Shown: positions 45,653-54,727, counted from the stretch's first letter. The stretch: DNA of 64,000 nt from an uncultured Bacteroidota bacterium (GCA_903850915.1 CAINMV010000037.1:62001-126000), one strand, 5' to 3'. Translations and numbers: made by a program. Notes: generated by a model from the letters alone, not told the origin.

Positions 45653-47350
45653 TTATCCGTTCATAGTAGCAATAAATTCCTCATTGCTGCTTGTAAGACG
45701 CATGTGCTTCAACAACATTTCAATGGCTTCCTCTGAGTTCATATCACTCAAATGTTTACGTAAAATCCAAATACGTTGTAAAAACTCCTTTGTTAATAAT
45801 AAATCTTCACGACGAGTTCCCGATGCTGGTATATCAATAGCTGGATATACACGTTTATTCGCAAGTTTACGATCAAGTTGAAGCTCCATATTACCTGTAC
45901 CCTTAAACTCTTCGAAAATAACCTCATCCATTTTACTTCCGGTGTCGGTTAATGCAGTAGCAATAATAGTTAATGAACCTCCATTTTCTATTTTACGTGC
46001 TGCTCCAAAAAAGCGCTTTGGTTTATGCAAAGCATTGGCATCAACACCTCCACTTAAAATCTTACCTGATGCAGGTGTCACAGTGTTGTATGCACGTGCC
46101 ATTCGAGTAATGGAGTCCATCAAAATCACAACATCATGACCGCATTCTACCATTCGTTTTGCTTTCTCGTGCACCATATTACAAAGTTTCACATGCTTAT
46201 CGGCTGGCTCGTCAAAAGTGCTTGCAACTACTTCAGCTCTAACGCTGCGTGCCATATCTGTTACCTCCTCTGGTCGTTCGTCAATTAATAAAATAATTAA
46301 ATAAACTTCTGGATGATTCGCAGCAATGGCATTGGCGATATCTTTTAATAAAACTGTTTTACCTGTCTTGGGCTGCGCCACAATTAATCCGCGCTGTCCT
46401 TTACCAATAGGGGCAAACATATCAATTAAACGTGTTGAATAGTTGTTTCTATTATGAACAAGATTTAATTTTTCATCTGGGAAAAGCGGTGTTAGATGCT
46501 CGAAAGAAACCCTATCGCGCACTTCTGCTGGCGAACGCCCGTTGATGCTGATCACTTTAATAAGTGCAAAATATTTTTCACCTTCCTTTGGTGGGCGAAT
46601 TGTGCCTTTTACGGTGTCTCCTGTTTTTAATCCGAACAATTTTATTTGCGATGGCGAAACATAAATATCATCCGGGCTAGGCATGTAATTATAATCACTA
46701 CTCCTCAAAAAACCGTAGCCATCAGGTATAAGCTCTAACACTCCTTGATTGGTTATTTGATCATCGAACTCATATACAGTGGCCGGCTGAAGCTCTTTCG
46801 GACGGTTATTATTATGATGATTTTGATTGTTTGTATTCGGCTGCTCTTCGCGTGAATCGTTGTTTGAATCCAAATTATCAGGTATTTTCACCTCCTCAAC
46901 TTTTCGCGGATGATGTGGCTTTGGATGAACATGGGGTTTGGGCTTATGTTCTTCTCTCCGTTGTTCTTGTTGTTTTGATTCTTCCTTTAAAGCAAATCGC
47001 TTGCGCTTATTCTCCTCGTGCTCTTCTTCCTCTGTTTTTTTAACTTCTTCCGTTTGGTTCGAGGATTCAACAACTTCTAATTTTACCTCTACCGGCGTTG
47101 CCTCTATAGCAACATCCTCTTCATCCGATTTCTTCTTTCGTCCTCTTTTCTTCTTTTCCGTAACAGCATCCGATTTTAATTCCACTTCCTCTGAGGCAGG
47201 CTGCACAGCTTCTGGTTTCTGCTTTAGTAAAATCTTACCGATTAACTCTTGCTTAGTTAATTTTTCGTGGTTAGCCACACGGTTTTTTTGTGCTATTTCC
47301 TGTAATTCGGAAATTAACATCTCGTTTAATTGAGAAAGGGTGAAGTTCAT
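45653..47350 (-). CDS. rho: Transcription termination factor Rho with long charged insert
   Basis: Rho is a hexameric RNA helicase that ends transcription. The 565-residue protein has the N-terminal Rho_N helix bundle (about 1-45, [17 protein letters not shown]), a charged low-complexity insert of about 150 residues rich in Lys, Glu, His and Asn (about 50-200), then the RNA-binding OB fold ([30 protein letters not shown], in part), Walker [44 protein letters not shown] and ending FIATMNG. E. coli Rho has about 420 residues; such inserts are known in Bacteroidota, where one in Bacteroides promotes condensate formation. Convergent with pdxJ. Confidence 0.97.
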   Translation of the reverse strand: MNFTLSQLNEMLISELQEIAQKNRVANHEKLTKQELIGKILLKQKPEAVQPASEEVELKSDAVTEKKKRGRKKKSDEEDVAIEATPVEVKLEVVESSNQTEEVKKTEEEEHEENKRKRFALKEESKQQEQRREEHKPKPHVHPKPHHPRKVEEVKIPDNLDSNNDSREEQPNTNNQNHHNNNRPKELQPATVYEFDDQITNQGVLELIPDGYGFLRSSDYNYMPSPDDIYVSPSQIKLFGLKTGDTVKGTIRPPKEGEKYFALIKVISINGRSPAEVRDRVSFEHLTPLFPDEKLNLVHNRNNYSTRLIDMFAPIGKGQRGLIVAQPKTGKTVLLKDIANAIAANHPEVYLIILLIDERPEEVTDMARSVRAEVVASTFDEPADKHVKLCNMVHEKAKRMVECGHDVVILMDSITRMARAYNTVTPASGKILSGGVDANALHKPKRFFGAARKIENGGSLTIIATALTDTGSKMDEVIFEEFKGTGNMELQLDRKLANKRVYPAIDIPASGTRREDLLLTKEFLQRIWILRKHLSDMNSEEAIEMLLKHMRLTSSNEEFIATMNG

Positions 47351-47372
47351 AATGGAATGAAATCCTTTATTG

Positions 47373-47603
47373 TTATTTTGTTAAATTGAGTTTTACTTTT
47401 TGCGATAGCATGTATTCTTTAGGCACATTGATGGTAAACCAAAAACCACAATTGGGGCACGAAAAATAAAAAAAGTTGAATGTTAAACCCCGGAGTTTGT
47501 TCTGCCCTATAAAATTTTTAGCTATGCAATTCTTTAAAGATTTATAAAGAATTAATGTTGCAAGTATAAGGAAAAATCCAATAAACCAACAAAAATAATT
47601 CAT
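47373..47603 (-). CDS. Small membrane protein with CPxC zinc-ribbon-like motif
   Basis: The 76-residue product has an N-terminal membrane helix (about 2-20) and a C-terminal [16 protein letters not shown] resembling half of a zinc ribbon. It lies 22 nt upstream of rho on the same strand and could be co-transcribed. There is no clear promoter. Only two cysteines are close together, so metal binding would need dimerisation. The gene is plausible but not certain. Confidence 0.45.
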   Translation of the reverse strand: MNYFCWFIGFFLILATLILYKSLKNCIAKNFIGQNKLRGLTFNFFYFSCPNCGFWFTINVPKEYMLSQKVKLNLTK

Positions 47604-47674
47604 AATGTATCTTAAATTAAAAAAACAGATTTCCGGCTGTGGAATACATTAAATACCTTCGCACCCTAGCGACA

Positions 47675-48430
47675 ATGAAATACATTACAATTGCTTTTAA
47701 ACAACTCTGGGGCGTTTGGTTTTATATCAATCTAGTATTCTGGTTTTTTATTTTATTTCCTATTTTTTACGTTACGTTAAGTTACGAAAAATTGTATCCT
47801 TGGGCACACCGTACACGTCGCATATGGGGGGGTCTAATCCAAATCTTTTCGCTGCAATTGTGGCGTGTTAAATATACCTCACCTATTGACTTAAAAAATA
47901 AAAACTATATCCTTTGTAGTAATCATACATCATATCTCGATATCCCGATGATGTGCCTTACCATTCCTGGGTATTTTAACTTTATGGGTAAGGCCGAACT
48001 TACTAAAATCCCACTATTTGGTCGATTTTTCCGCACCATTGATATCGCTGTCAATCGCAAATCTATTCGCGATAGTTATAGGGCATTTAAATTGGCAAAA
48101 GAGCACATAGCCACAGGCGCAAGTATTGTTATTTTTCCAGAAGGTGGAATACCCGAAAGTGCACCTACCATGCGTAAGTTTAAAGCAGGTGCCTTCAAAA
48201 TTGCCCTTCAATTGGGAGTCCCGGTTTTACCCATTACATTTATCGATAACTGGCATTTGCTCCCCGACGATGGAAAATATCGCGCTAAACCTGGTATTGC
48301 AAGGGCTATTGTGCACGAACCTATGGAGGTTCTCCAACTTACAGAAGAGGATCTTGAGGCCTTCGCTGAGAAAATTTACAACACTATAAATGGCCCATTG
48401 TTAGAAAATGGCATGGTAAAAAGTGAATAA
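47675..48430 (+). CDS. plsC: 1-acyl-sn-glycerol-3-phosphate acyltransferase
   Basis: PlsC-type enzymes transfer acyl groups to lysophosphatidic acid in phospholipid synthesis. The 251-residue protein has two N-terminal hydrophobic segments and the four acyltransferase motifs: NHTSYLDIPMM (HX4D), GRFFRTIDIAVNR, IFPEGGIPES and a late VPVLPITFI. ATG at 47675 is chosen over an upstream in-frame start; a near-consensus -7 box TACCTTCG is 15 nt before it. A role on another lipid acceptor cannot be excluded. Confidence 0.9.
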   Translation: MKYITIAFKQLWGVWFYINLVFWFFILFPIFYVTLSYEKLYPWAHRTRRIWGGLIQIFSLQLWRVKYTSPIDLKNKNYILCSNHTSYLDIPMMCLTIPGYFNFMGKAELTKIPLFGRFFRTIDIAVNRKSIRDSYRAFKLAKEHIATGASIVIFPEGGIPESAPTMRKFKAGAFKIALQLGVPVLPITFIDNWHLLPDDGKYRAKPGIARAIVHEPMEVLQLTEEDLEAFAEKIYNTINGPLLENGMVKSE

Positions 48431-48560
48431 TGAGCCGGATTGCTTGCTTTTGACATCATAAAAAAACAAGAGTTTATACTATCCTTGTATTCGCTATAAA
48501 ACTGCTATTCAGGGTCTGATTCCAAAAAATGTACTAAATTATATTTTCACCTTTAAAGTA

Positions 48561-49613
48561 ATGTCCATTAAAAAATATCTTCCACTTTTCTCCTTGGTTT
48601 TGTTGGTTGCAGGTTGCGACAACTGTAATAATAAAAACGTTAAAATCGCTAAATGGGCTACTGCAACTGATGGTGCTACGCTTGCTTGTGGCTCAACAAT
48701 AAACGCTCAATTGGCCTTTAATGATGGAGAAGAGAAAATTGATAGCGTGGTTTATGCATTCGACAGGGAGCGTAAAATGGCGTCAAGCATCCTAACTGAA
48801 GCTTTCAAAATATCGACCGAAACATTAAATCCAGGGGTTTACAACCTTACAGCTACAATATATAAATCAGATAAAAAGGAAGTTCATTCCGCCGCCATTA
48901 CGCTAGTGTCTGATATAAAGCCTGAACTGATTGAAAAAAAAATTGGTGCTGTATTTCCTCATAATACAAAAAACTTCACTGAAGGCTTTTTTATATTAAA
49001 TGACATGGTGTATGAAAGTACGGGCATGAATGGAACTTCATATACTTGCCGTTATAAACTTGGCAATGTAGCGGAAGAGAAACTTACTACCCTACCTAAC
49101 GAGTACTTTGGAGAGGGTAGCATCTGCTACGACAATAAATTAATTCAACTTACTTGGAAAAACGGAATTGGTTTGATTTATGATGCAACAACACTAAAAA
49201 AAATAGGCGAATTTCGCATTGGGGGTGAAGGATGGGGGCTAACTTACAATGGCTCACAGCTTATTATGAGTGATGGTACACATCGATTGTTTTTTATGAA
49301 TAAAGAAACTTATGCGGTTGAGAAGATTGTTGAAGTGTACGACAATATTGGCCGCGTAGTTAATTTAAACGAACTAGAATACGTGGATGGTATAATCTAC
49401 GCCAACATTTGGATGAAAGATGAGATCGTAAAAATTGACGCAAAAAATGGGAAGATACTTTCCTATATAAATTGCGAGGGATTACTTACTTCTGCCGAGA
49501 TTGAAAAATATCAATGTGATGTGCTGAACGGAATTGCATATGACTCAAAAACGAAAAAGTTATATATTACCGGTAAAAACTGGCCTAAAATCTTCGAATT
49601 AATTTCGAATTAA
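48561..49613 (+). CDS. Glutaminyl-peptide cyclotransferase lipoprotein (plant/bacterial type)
   Basis: The 350-residue protein has a lipobox (LLVAGC, Cys about residue 19) and, from residue 130, the five-bladed-propeller glutaminyl cyclase: FTEGFFILNDMVYESTGMNG, EYFGEGSI, LIQLTWKNG, GEGWGLTY, MSDGTHRLFF, NELEYVDGIIYANIWMKDEI, LNGIAYDSKTKKLYITGKNWP. It cyclises N-terminal Gln to pyroglutamate, here probably in the periplasm. Many exported proteins of the window are predicted to start with Gln after signal cleavage, giving it local substrates. An N-terminal region (20-115) of unknown fold precedes it. Confidence 0.9.
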   Translation: MSIKKYLPLFSLVLLVAGCDNCNNKNVKIAKWATATDGATLACGSTINAQLAFNDGEEKIDSVVYAFDRERKMASSILTEAFKISTETLNPGVYNLTATIYKSDKKEVHSAAITLVSDIKPELIEKKIGAVFPHNTKNFTEGFFILNDMVYESTGMNGTSYTCRYKLGNVAEEKLTTLPNEYFGEGSICYDNKLIQLTWKNGIGLIYDATTLKKIGEFRIGGEGWGLTYNGSQLIMSDGTHRLFFMNKETYAVEKIVEVYDNIGRVVNLNELEYVDGIIYANIWMKDEIVKIDAKNGKILSYINCEGLLTSAEIEKYQCDVLNGIAYDSKTKKLYITGKNWPKIFELISN

Positions 49614-49622
49614 CTAACGGTA

Positions 49623-50261
49623 TTAGTTCTGTCTCCAACCTGAAGGATTGCTTCTCCAAGCCCCTAAATCATCTAAAATACTTTCATCAATATATTTTAA
49701 ATCAACGGCAGCATTTAATAGCGCATTGTAGTTGCTTAAAGTAAGAATTTTACAATTGGCATCATCAAATTGCTGCTGTGCCACATCAAAGCCATAGGTG
49801 AAAATGGCAGCCAAACCTACTACCTCAAACCCTTCCTCTCGAAGCGCTTGAATCGCCTTTAATGAACTCCCTCCTGTAGATATTAAATCTTCGATAACTA
49901 CCACTTTGCTTCCCTCTGGTAGCTTCCCCTCAATTTGGTTTTTCATGCCATGTTTCTTCGGTTCAGGCCTTACATAAGCATATGGTAACTGCATTAAATC
50001 GGCAACAAGTGCCCCTTGCGCAATACCTGCAGTTGCCACACCGGCAATGGCCGTTACAGAGCCAAAATTTTGTTGAATTGAAGCAACTAATTGCTCTTTT
50101 ATATAACTACGAATGCCATGATGCGATAACGTAACTCTATTATCACAATAAATAGGCGAACGCCATCCACTAGTCCAAGTAAAAGGGTCAACCGGATTTA
50201 ATTTCACAGCTTTTACTTCTAATAAATATTTTGCAATCTGTGTAGCTACTTCAACGCTCAT
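49623..50261 (-). CDS. pyrE: Orotate phosphoribosyltransferase
   Basis: PyrE converts orotate and PRPP to OMP in pyrimidine synthesis. The 212-residue protein shows FTWTSGWRSPIYCDNR, AGVATAGIAQGALVAD, the RPEPKKHGMKNQIEG loop and the PRPP-binding VVVIEDLISTGGSSLKA. It converges on the glutaminyl cyclase gene with a 9-nt gap. It stands apart from carB; pyrimidine genes are dispersed in this window. Confidence 0.96.
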   Translation of the reverse strand: MSVEVATQIAKYLLEVKAVKLNPVDPFTWTSGWRSPIYCDNRVTLSHHGIRSYIKEQLVASIQQNFGSVTAIAGVATAGIAQGALVADLMQLPYAYVRPEPKKHGMKNQIEGKLPEGSKVVVIEDLISTGGSSLKAIQALREEGFEVVGLAAIFTYGFDVAQQQFDDANCKILTLSNYNALLNAAVDLKYIDESILDDLGAWRSNPSGWRQN

Positions 50262-50473
50262 GTGTAATTGTAATTAATAATATTTCGATTTGTGCTTGCG
50301 AAAATAATCAAATTTAAATTTGCAAAGGGGAAGTTGTAAAAACGAATACAGACAGAAAAATGTCACTTGAATTACTTTATTTAAGATACAAGGAATGAAA
50401 TACTATTTTAAGCAAATACCCTGTGGATAGGGCAAATTTGATAAAGATCAAACAAAAGTCAATTCAAGATTTG
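50262..50473. other. Intergenic region 5' of pyrE, no gene seen
   Basis: About 210 bp of AT-rich sequence between the pyrE start and the tRNA 3' end. No frame, hairpin or -7 consensus of note was found. Confidence 0.5.
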
Positions 50474-50546
50474 TACCAATGCAGGGACTCGAACCCCGAT
50501 CAAAAGTTTAGGAAACTCTCGTTTTATCCCGTTAAACTACATCGGC
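50474..50546 (-). tRNA. tRNA-Arg (anticodon CCT)
   Basis: A 73-nt cloverleaf reads on the minus strand. Acceptor GCCGATG pairs with CATTGGT (two wobbles), then D-stem GTTT/AAAC, anticodon stem AGAGT/ACTTT around loop TTCCTAA giving anticodon CCT, a 4-nt variable loop and T-arm CGGGG-TTCGAGT-CCCTG, with discriminator A. CCA is not encoded. It decodes AGG. A weak -7-like TATTTTCG lies about 12-19 nt upstream of the 5' end. Confidence 0.88.
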
Positions 50547-50628
50547 CTAATAAGATTGCGAAAATAGTTATAAAATTTAAGACCGACATGTAATCACGTA
50601 ACCTAAAAAAGATAATGTTATTCTCTTG

Positions 50629-50636
50629 TATCTTTG
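50629..50636 (+). promoter_or_regulatory. -7 box TATCTTTG 4 nt from the ATG
   Basis: TATCTTTG matches TAnnTTTG and is followed by CATA and the ATG at 50641. An in-frame TTG at 50626 would lie inside or before the promoter and is rejected as the start. Confidence 0.5.
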
Positions 50637-50640
50637 CATA

Positions 50641-51612
50641 ATGAAAATCACAATCATAGCAGCTATTGGAGCCAATAATGAATTAGGCAAGGACAATCAG
50701 TTGCTATGGCATATTTCTTCCGACCTAAGAAGATTTAAGCAGCGTACTACCGGGCATTGCATTGTAATGGGCCGAAAAACGTTTGAAAGTATTGGTAAGG
50801 CGCTGCCAAACAGAACAACGATTGTAATTACTCGCAATAAGAATATAACATTGGATGGTGTTGTCTTTGTAACAAGTCTTAGAAACGCTTTTGTTGAAGC
50901 CCGAAAACGAAATGAAAATGAATGTTTCGTTATTGGTGGTGCTCAAATATATTTACAAGCACTGCCGTATGCCGATAGTCTCGACATTACGCATGTGCAT
51001 GAATCATTTGATGCAGATGTGTTCTTCCCGGCAATTCCTGGTAAGGTTTTTAAACAAACAGAGACCGTTAATTTTACTTTTGATGAGGTAAACAGATACA
51101 ATTATAGTTTCACAACCTATGAAAATCAAGTCAAGAAAAACCGTGCATTATTTCTTGATCGAGACGGCGTTCTTAATCAAGAAATTGGGGCTTATATCAC
51201 CAAGCTCGATGAATTAAAAATTAATCTTTCGATTGTTCCTTTGCTAAAACAAAAACAAAAAGATGGATATTTGTTAATTGTGATTACCAACCAAGGCGCC
51301 ATCAATAAAGGTGTGCTCACGCATGTTAAATTACAAGAACTTCATGAGAAGTTAAAATCGGAATTTGCTTTACAGGATGTACACTTTGATGAAATATATT
51401 ACTGCCCTCATCACTCGGATTTAAGTAATTGCCTCTGCCGTAAACCCAAAGCTTTGATGCTCGAAAAAGCAATCGCGCGCTTTAATATTAATATAAATGA
51501 AAGTGTATTAATCGGCGATAATGAACGTGACTTAGGCGCTGCAAATGCTGCAGGGGTATTAGGAATTAAAATAATGCCGAATGAAACAAAGAATATTATT
51601 GTCCCGTTATAA
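50641..51612 (+). CDS. Fusion of dihydrofolate reductase and GmhB-like HAD phosphatase
   Basis: The 323-residue protein joins two enzymes. Residues 1-159 are dihydrofolate reductase (IAAIGANNELGKDNQLLW, RFKQRTTGHCIVMGRKTFESIG, CFVIGGAQIY, NRYNYSFTTYE), which supplies tetrahydrofolate. Residues 168-320 are a HisB-N/GmhB-type HAD phosphatase with LFLDRDGVLN (catalytic DxD), VITNQGAINKG, the zinc-type YYCPHHSDLSNCLCRKPK (three Cys, two His) and LIGDNERDLGAANAAG. GmhB acts on heptose bisphosphate in LPS synthesis. The junction is only a few residues and the frame is continuous. Both domains look intact. Whether they act together is unknown; I do not recall this fusion. Confidence 0.9.
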   Translation: MKITIIAAIGANNELGKDNQLLWHISSDLRRFKQRTTGHCIVMGRKTFESIGKALPNRTTIVITRNKNITLDGVVFVTSLRNAFVEARKRNENECFVIGGAQIYLQALPYADSLDITHVHESFDADVFFPAIPGKVFKQTETVNFTFDEVNRYNYSFTTYENQVKKNRALFLDRDGVLNQEIGAYITKLDELKINLSIVPLLKQKQKDGYLLIVITNQGAINKGVLTHVKLQELHEKLKSEFALQDVHFDEIYYCPHHSDLSNCLCRKPKALMLEKAIARFNININESVLIGDNERDLGAANAAGVLGIKIMPNETKNIIVPL

Positions 51613-51632
51613 TAGAGTTCAATTTATGAATA

Positions 51633-52616
51633 TTAACTCTCGTGTTCCTCTAGATACTTCTTCAATGCATTGATATTTGCGATTCCAATTGAATTTTGCT
51701 TTTTAGCATCTGCCAACCACAAAGTAAACCAATCCATCATATAAATTGTTTCATAACATGTTTCCATGTTAAAATCAGATATTATTTGCTCCGTAAAAGT
51801 ATAACTCTTCGCTGTAAAATGACTTCGTAAAAAATCAAAACGAAGCTTTACACGAGGATGTTTATTGGAATGTAAAAGCACGAAATTTGTATTAAAACTA
51901 CCATAAAAGGTCTCTATCACATTATGGTTACTCTCAGGAACAACAATTAAGAACGCCTCTCCTTTTGCATTTTCTTGTATCTGTTGGCAAGTTCGTAAGG
52001 CCACTGGTTCTAGGTATTGATCGGTGATAAATACAAACTTCTTTCCGATAACTTTTGAATAAGGATCGAATATTGCTTTTCCGCGCTCAGTATAAAACGC
52101 GCTATTGCTTACCTTGTCACTGATTTTTCTCAGCTCTTGACTAAAGTCTTTTCCACAAAGTTCCCCTAATAATAAAATAAGAGTCGATAAAGGATAACCC
52201 AATGCCATACGGGGTTGAAAACCTGGAACAGCGCCATATATTTTGATTCCTTGTGCAGTTGCTTTAGCCATTAGCTTTCCTCCCGTGGTAATACAAATAA
52301 TAGTACATCCTTTTGCAAAAGCGGCATCAAACATAGCCAGGGTCTCTTCCGTATTTCCCGAATATGAACTTAGCACCACTAGGGTTTTACCATCTGCATA
52401 AGCAGGTAAATTATAATCGCTGATAACCTCCATTGGTAGAGGTAGAATCTCCGAGAACAAAACTTTTGCTATTCGTGAACCAATACCTGATCCGCCTAAG
52501 CCCCCTGCAATAATATTTCTAAACTGCGATGCTTTAAAATTATGCGGTGTGTAATTTTCAAGAACAAAGTCTATTTGTTTACTAAAACTCTGCAGCTGCT
52601 CTGATTGATATTTCAT
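51633..52616 (-). CDS. Bifunctional phosphoglucose/phosphomannose isomerase
   Basis: The 327-residue protein is of the SIS-domain bact-PGI_C family that interconverts glucose 6-phosphate and mannose 6-phosphate with fructose 6-phosphate. It shows IIAGGLGGSGIGSRIA, VISDYNLPAYADG, VVLSSYSGNTEETLAMFD (SIS motif), CITTGGKLM, and VPESNHNVIETFYG. This fills the role of PGI or ManA in glycolysis and sugar-nucleotide supply. It converges on the DHFR fusion gene with a 20-nt gap. Confidence 0.92.
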   Translation of the reverse strand: MKYQSEQLQSFSKQIDFVLENYTPHNFKASQFRNIIAGGLGGSGIGSRIAKVLFSEILPLPMEVISDYNLPAYADGKTLVVLSSYSGNTEETLAMFDAAFAKGCTIICITTGGKLMAKATAQGIKIYGAVPGFQPRMALGYPLSTLILLLGELCGKDFSQELRKISDKVSNSAFYTERGKAIFDPYSKVIGKKFVFITDQYLEPVALRTCQQIQENAKGEAFLIVVPESNHNVIETFYGSFNTNFVLLHSNKHPRVKLRFDFLRSHFTAKSYTFTEQIISDFNMETCYETIYMMDWFTLWLADAKKQNSIGIANINALKKYLEEHES

Positions 52617-52725
52617 GATTCAATTTTTATAAATTCAAATTTCGTTTTCAGTGGCAAATTTAATTTGTTTTTGCACTTAATAAAACAATAAATTAGAGAT
52701 TAATACGTTAACCTTGTTTTTTATT

Positions 52726-53238
52726 ATGAAAAAATTAATTCTAATTGCTTCTATAAGTCTGCTATTGCTTTCGGCTTGCGACAATGCCAAGTTTAATCGA
52801 TACCCGGGGAAAAAGCTTGATGCTATCCCACAAGAACTTTTTGGTGTTTATTGTGAACTGGGTGTTAAGGGCAAGAAGAAGGATAAAATTAGTATAGAAA
52901 AAGACAATTGGTCAGTGTATTCAAAGGATGTAAAAATTTATCTGAACGACTCTAATGTAATTTCGTCCTATAATGGCGCTTACTTTTATAGTACACTTAA
53001 TAAGGATAGCCTTTGGAATGTTTGTTATATAGAGCCTAAAGGTAAAATTTTAAATTTTTATTTGTTTACTTATGATAAAGTATTGCCCAAAGAAAAGAAC
53101 ACGATTTTAAACTATTTCTATCCTAAATTTAATCAAGATAGTACACCCTTTTTTATCATGGATGAGGAGAAGCTATTTCGATATTCGAAAAATGATCTAA
53201 TAAAAGATAAGCCTTTAATTCGGCTGAAGCGCAATTAA
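52726..53238 (+). CDS. Lipoprotein of unknown function
   Basis: The 170-residue product starts MKKLILIASI and has the lipobox LLSAC with Cys about residue 18. The mature part includes RYPGKKLDAIP, ELGVKGKKKDKISIE and YSKDVKIYLNDS, pointing to a beta-rich small domain. ATG at 52726 is chosen over one four codons upstream since it gives a standard signal peptide. It converges on tadA with 27 nt between. No family recognised. Confidence 0.65.
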   Translation: MKKLILIASISLLLLSACDNAKFNRYPGKKLDAIPQELFGVYCELGVKGKKKDKISIEKDNWSVYSKDVKIYLNDSNVISSYNGAYFYSTLNKDSLWNVCYIEPKGKILNFYLFTYDKVLPKEKNTILNYFYPKFNQDSTPFFIMDEEKLFRYSKNDLIKDKPLIRLKRN

Positions 53239-53265
53239 GAATCAGCATCTCGGTTTCGAGTAAAT

Positions 53266-53724
53266 CTATTTTTTTCTTTTAGTGATAAAGAAATCTTTAA
53301 CCAATTTACTGCACTCCTCTTGCAATATACCGGCCTTAATTTGAGTTTTAGGATGAAGCAAATCACCATGGATGTGATATCCTCTTTTCTCATCGGGGGC
53401 GCCATAAACAATACGTGATATTTGCGTCCAATAAGCAGCACCTGCGCACATTGTACATGGCTCCACGGTAACATACAACGTACATTCATTTAGATATTTT
53501 CCATTAACGAAACTTGAGGCAGCCGTAAATGCAATCATTTCGGCATGCGCCGTTACGTCATTAAGCGTCTCAGTTTGATTAAAACCCTTAGCTATTATTG
53601 TTTTACCATGTACAATAACTGCCCCAATAGGCACTTCATCCTTATCAAGTGCATTTATAGCTTGCTTTATAGCTTCACGCATATAGCGCACATCAAGTTC
53701 ATCTTGGTCTTCTAGTTTACTCAT
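53266..53724 (-). CDS. tadA: tRNA-specific adenosine deaminase
   Basis: TadA deaminates A34 to inosine in tRNA-Arg(ACG). The 152-residue protein has the deaminase signature TAHAEMIAF (His and catalytic Glu) and VEPCTMCAGA (PCxxC zinc ligands), plus DEVPIGAVIVHG near the start. The start is at the ATG 10 nt after a TATCTTTG box. It is a single gene, divergent from the second sigma operon. Confidence 0.93.
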   Translation of the reverse strand: MSKLEDQDELDVRYMREAIKQAINALDKDEVPIGAVIVHGKTIIAKGFNQTETLNDVTAHAEMIAFTAASSFVNGKYLNECTLYVTVEPCTMCAGAAYWTQISRIVYGAPDEKRGYHIHGDLLHPKTQIKAGILQEECSKLVKDFFITKRKK

Positions 53725-53734
53725 CGGGTAATTG

Positions 53735-53742
53735 CAAAGATA
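53735..53742 (-). promoter_or_regulatory. -7 box TATCTTTG for tadA
   Basis: TATCTTTG on the minus strand, 10 nt before the tadA ATG. The -33 element is not clear. Confidence 0.5.
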
Positions 53743-53837
53743 ATTGGAATCTGATTGTTAATTAAATTCTCATCTCGATATAGTTGAATTCATTATTGTT
53801 GTTGCAACGTTCTATAGTTTTCCCGACTAAATCAACC

Positions 53838-54383
53838 GTGACTATACGCTCAAGTAATCATTCATTTGAAGAATGTTATATCCTATTTAATAAAATGGTT
53901 TATAACACGGCTCTTAGTTATGTCCAAAATAATGAAGATGCCGAAGAAGTAACACAAGATGTATTTATTGAATTGCATCGTTCTTTGGATTCGTTCAAAG
54001 AAGAGTCCTCATTAAAAACTTGGATTTACAGAATTGCAATTAATAAGTCTCTAGATTACTTAAAATATAGAAATAGAAAAAAAAGAATGGGAATTCTTTC
54101 TGACATCTTCAAAAAAGATTCGTTAGAACCAGCTCACCATATCGCTGATTTTGAGCACCCTGGAGTTAAATTTGAAAATAAAGAGAAAGCGAAAATCCTA
54201 TTTAAGGCAATTAACACGCTTCCAGAAGCACAAAAAACGGCTTTTATCCTTGCGAAAGTAGAAGGATTAGGAAATCTCCAAATTAGTGAAATTATGAATA
54301 GACACGTTGGTGCTATAGAGTCGCTGCTGTCGAGGGCAAAAGAGAATTTAAAACGCGAATTAGGCGGTTTTTATAAAGAGTAA
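53838..54383 (+). CDS. ECF sigma factor, second module
   Basis: The protein of about 181 residues has sigma region 2 (LFNKMVYNTALSYVQN, EDAEEVTQDVFIELH, SLKTWIYRIAINKSLDY) and region 4 (INTLPEAQKTAFILAKVEGLGNLQISEIM, in part, then VGAIESLLSRAKENLKREL). Start GTG at 53838 is preferred because the upstream TTG at 53784 would add 18 residues with no sigma-like sequence, though this is uncertain. It is followed by a single-TM protein and a Spy-like protein, a layout reminiscent of CnrYXH-type stress sensing. Confidence 0.85.
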   Translation: MTIRSSNHSFEECYILFNKMVYNTALSYVQNNEDAEEVTQDVFIELHRSLDSFKEESSLKTWIYRIAINKSLDYLKYRNRKKRMGILSDIFKKDSLEPAHHIADFEHPGVKFENKEKAKILFKAINTLPEAQKTAFILAKVEGLGNLQISEIMNRHVGAIESLLSRAKENLKRELGGFYKE

Positions 54384-54420
54384 TAGAAGGAATAAATATA
54401 TAAAATCGTCAAACAAGCAA

Positions 54421-54717
54421 ATGCAAACTGCAAAACAACAATGGATCGACGCCTCATTAAATGCGCTTGAAGGCATCAATCAGGCTGAGCCAACACCTGA
54501 ATTATGGGGACGCATTGCGCTGAATATTCAAAAAAAGAAGGTCTCGGTGCTTTCTCCTTACCAAGTTTGGATTGCAGCGGCCTCTATTTTATTGCTTATG
54601 TTTATAAATGGTTGGGTATTAAATTCTTTGAAGGGCTTAAACACGAAATCAAAGAATTCCGCTTACAGAATCATCGAACTTTATGAACTCAACCCTTCTA
54701 ATGTTGAATTGCCTTAA
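54421..54717 (+). CDS. Probable anti-sigma factor (single membrane segment)
   Basis: The 98-residue protein has a soluble N-terminal part (about 1-42, ELWGRIALNIQKKK) and one membrane helix (about 47-66), followed by a short periplasmic tail. Length and layout suit a small anti-sigma factor that holds the sigma of the preceding gene at the inner membrane (inference). It starts 37 nt after the sigma stop and ends 10 nt before the Spy-like gene. Confidence 0.6.
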   Translation: MQTAKQQWIDASLNALEGINQAEPTPELWGRIALNIQKKKVSVLSPYQVWIAAASILLLMFINGWVLNSLKGLNTKSKNSAYRIIELYELNPSNVELP

Positions 54718-54727
54718 TAAATCTATC

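Noticed and set aside
47373-47603. Small membrane protein gene treated as certain
   Set aside because: Kept only at low confidence because it has no promoter, a partial zinc-ribbon motif and overlaps nothing to support coupling.
51130-51150. Possibility that the DHFR and HAD domains are two genes joined by a frameshift
   Set aside because: The reading frame is continuous, no stop lies between the domains and no internal promoter or start context is visible.
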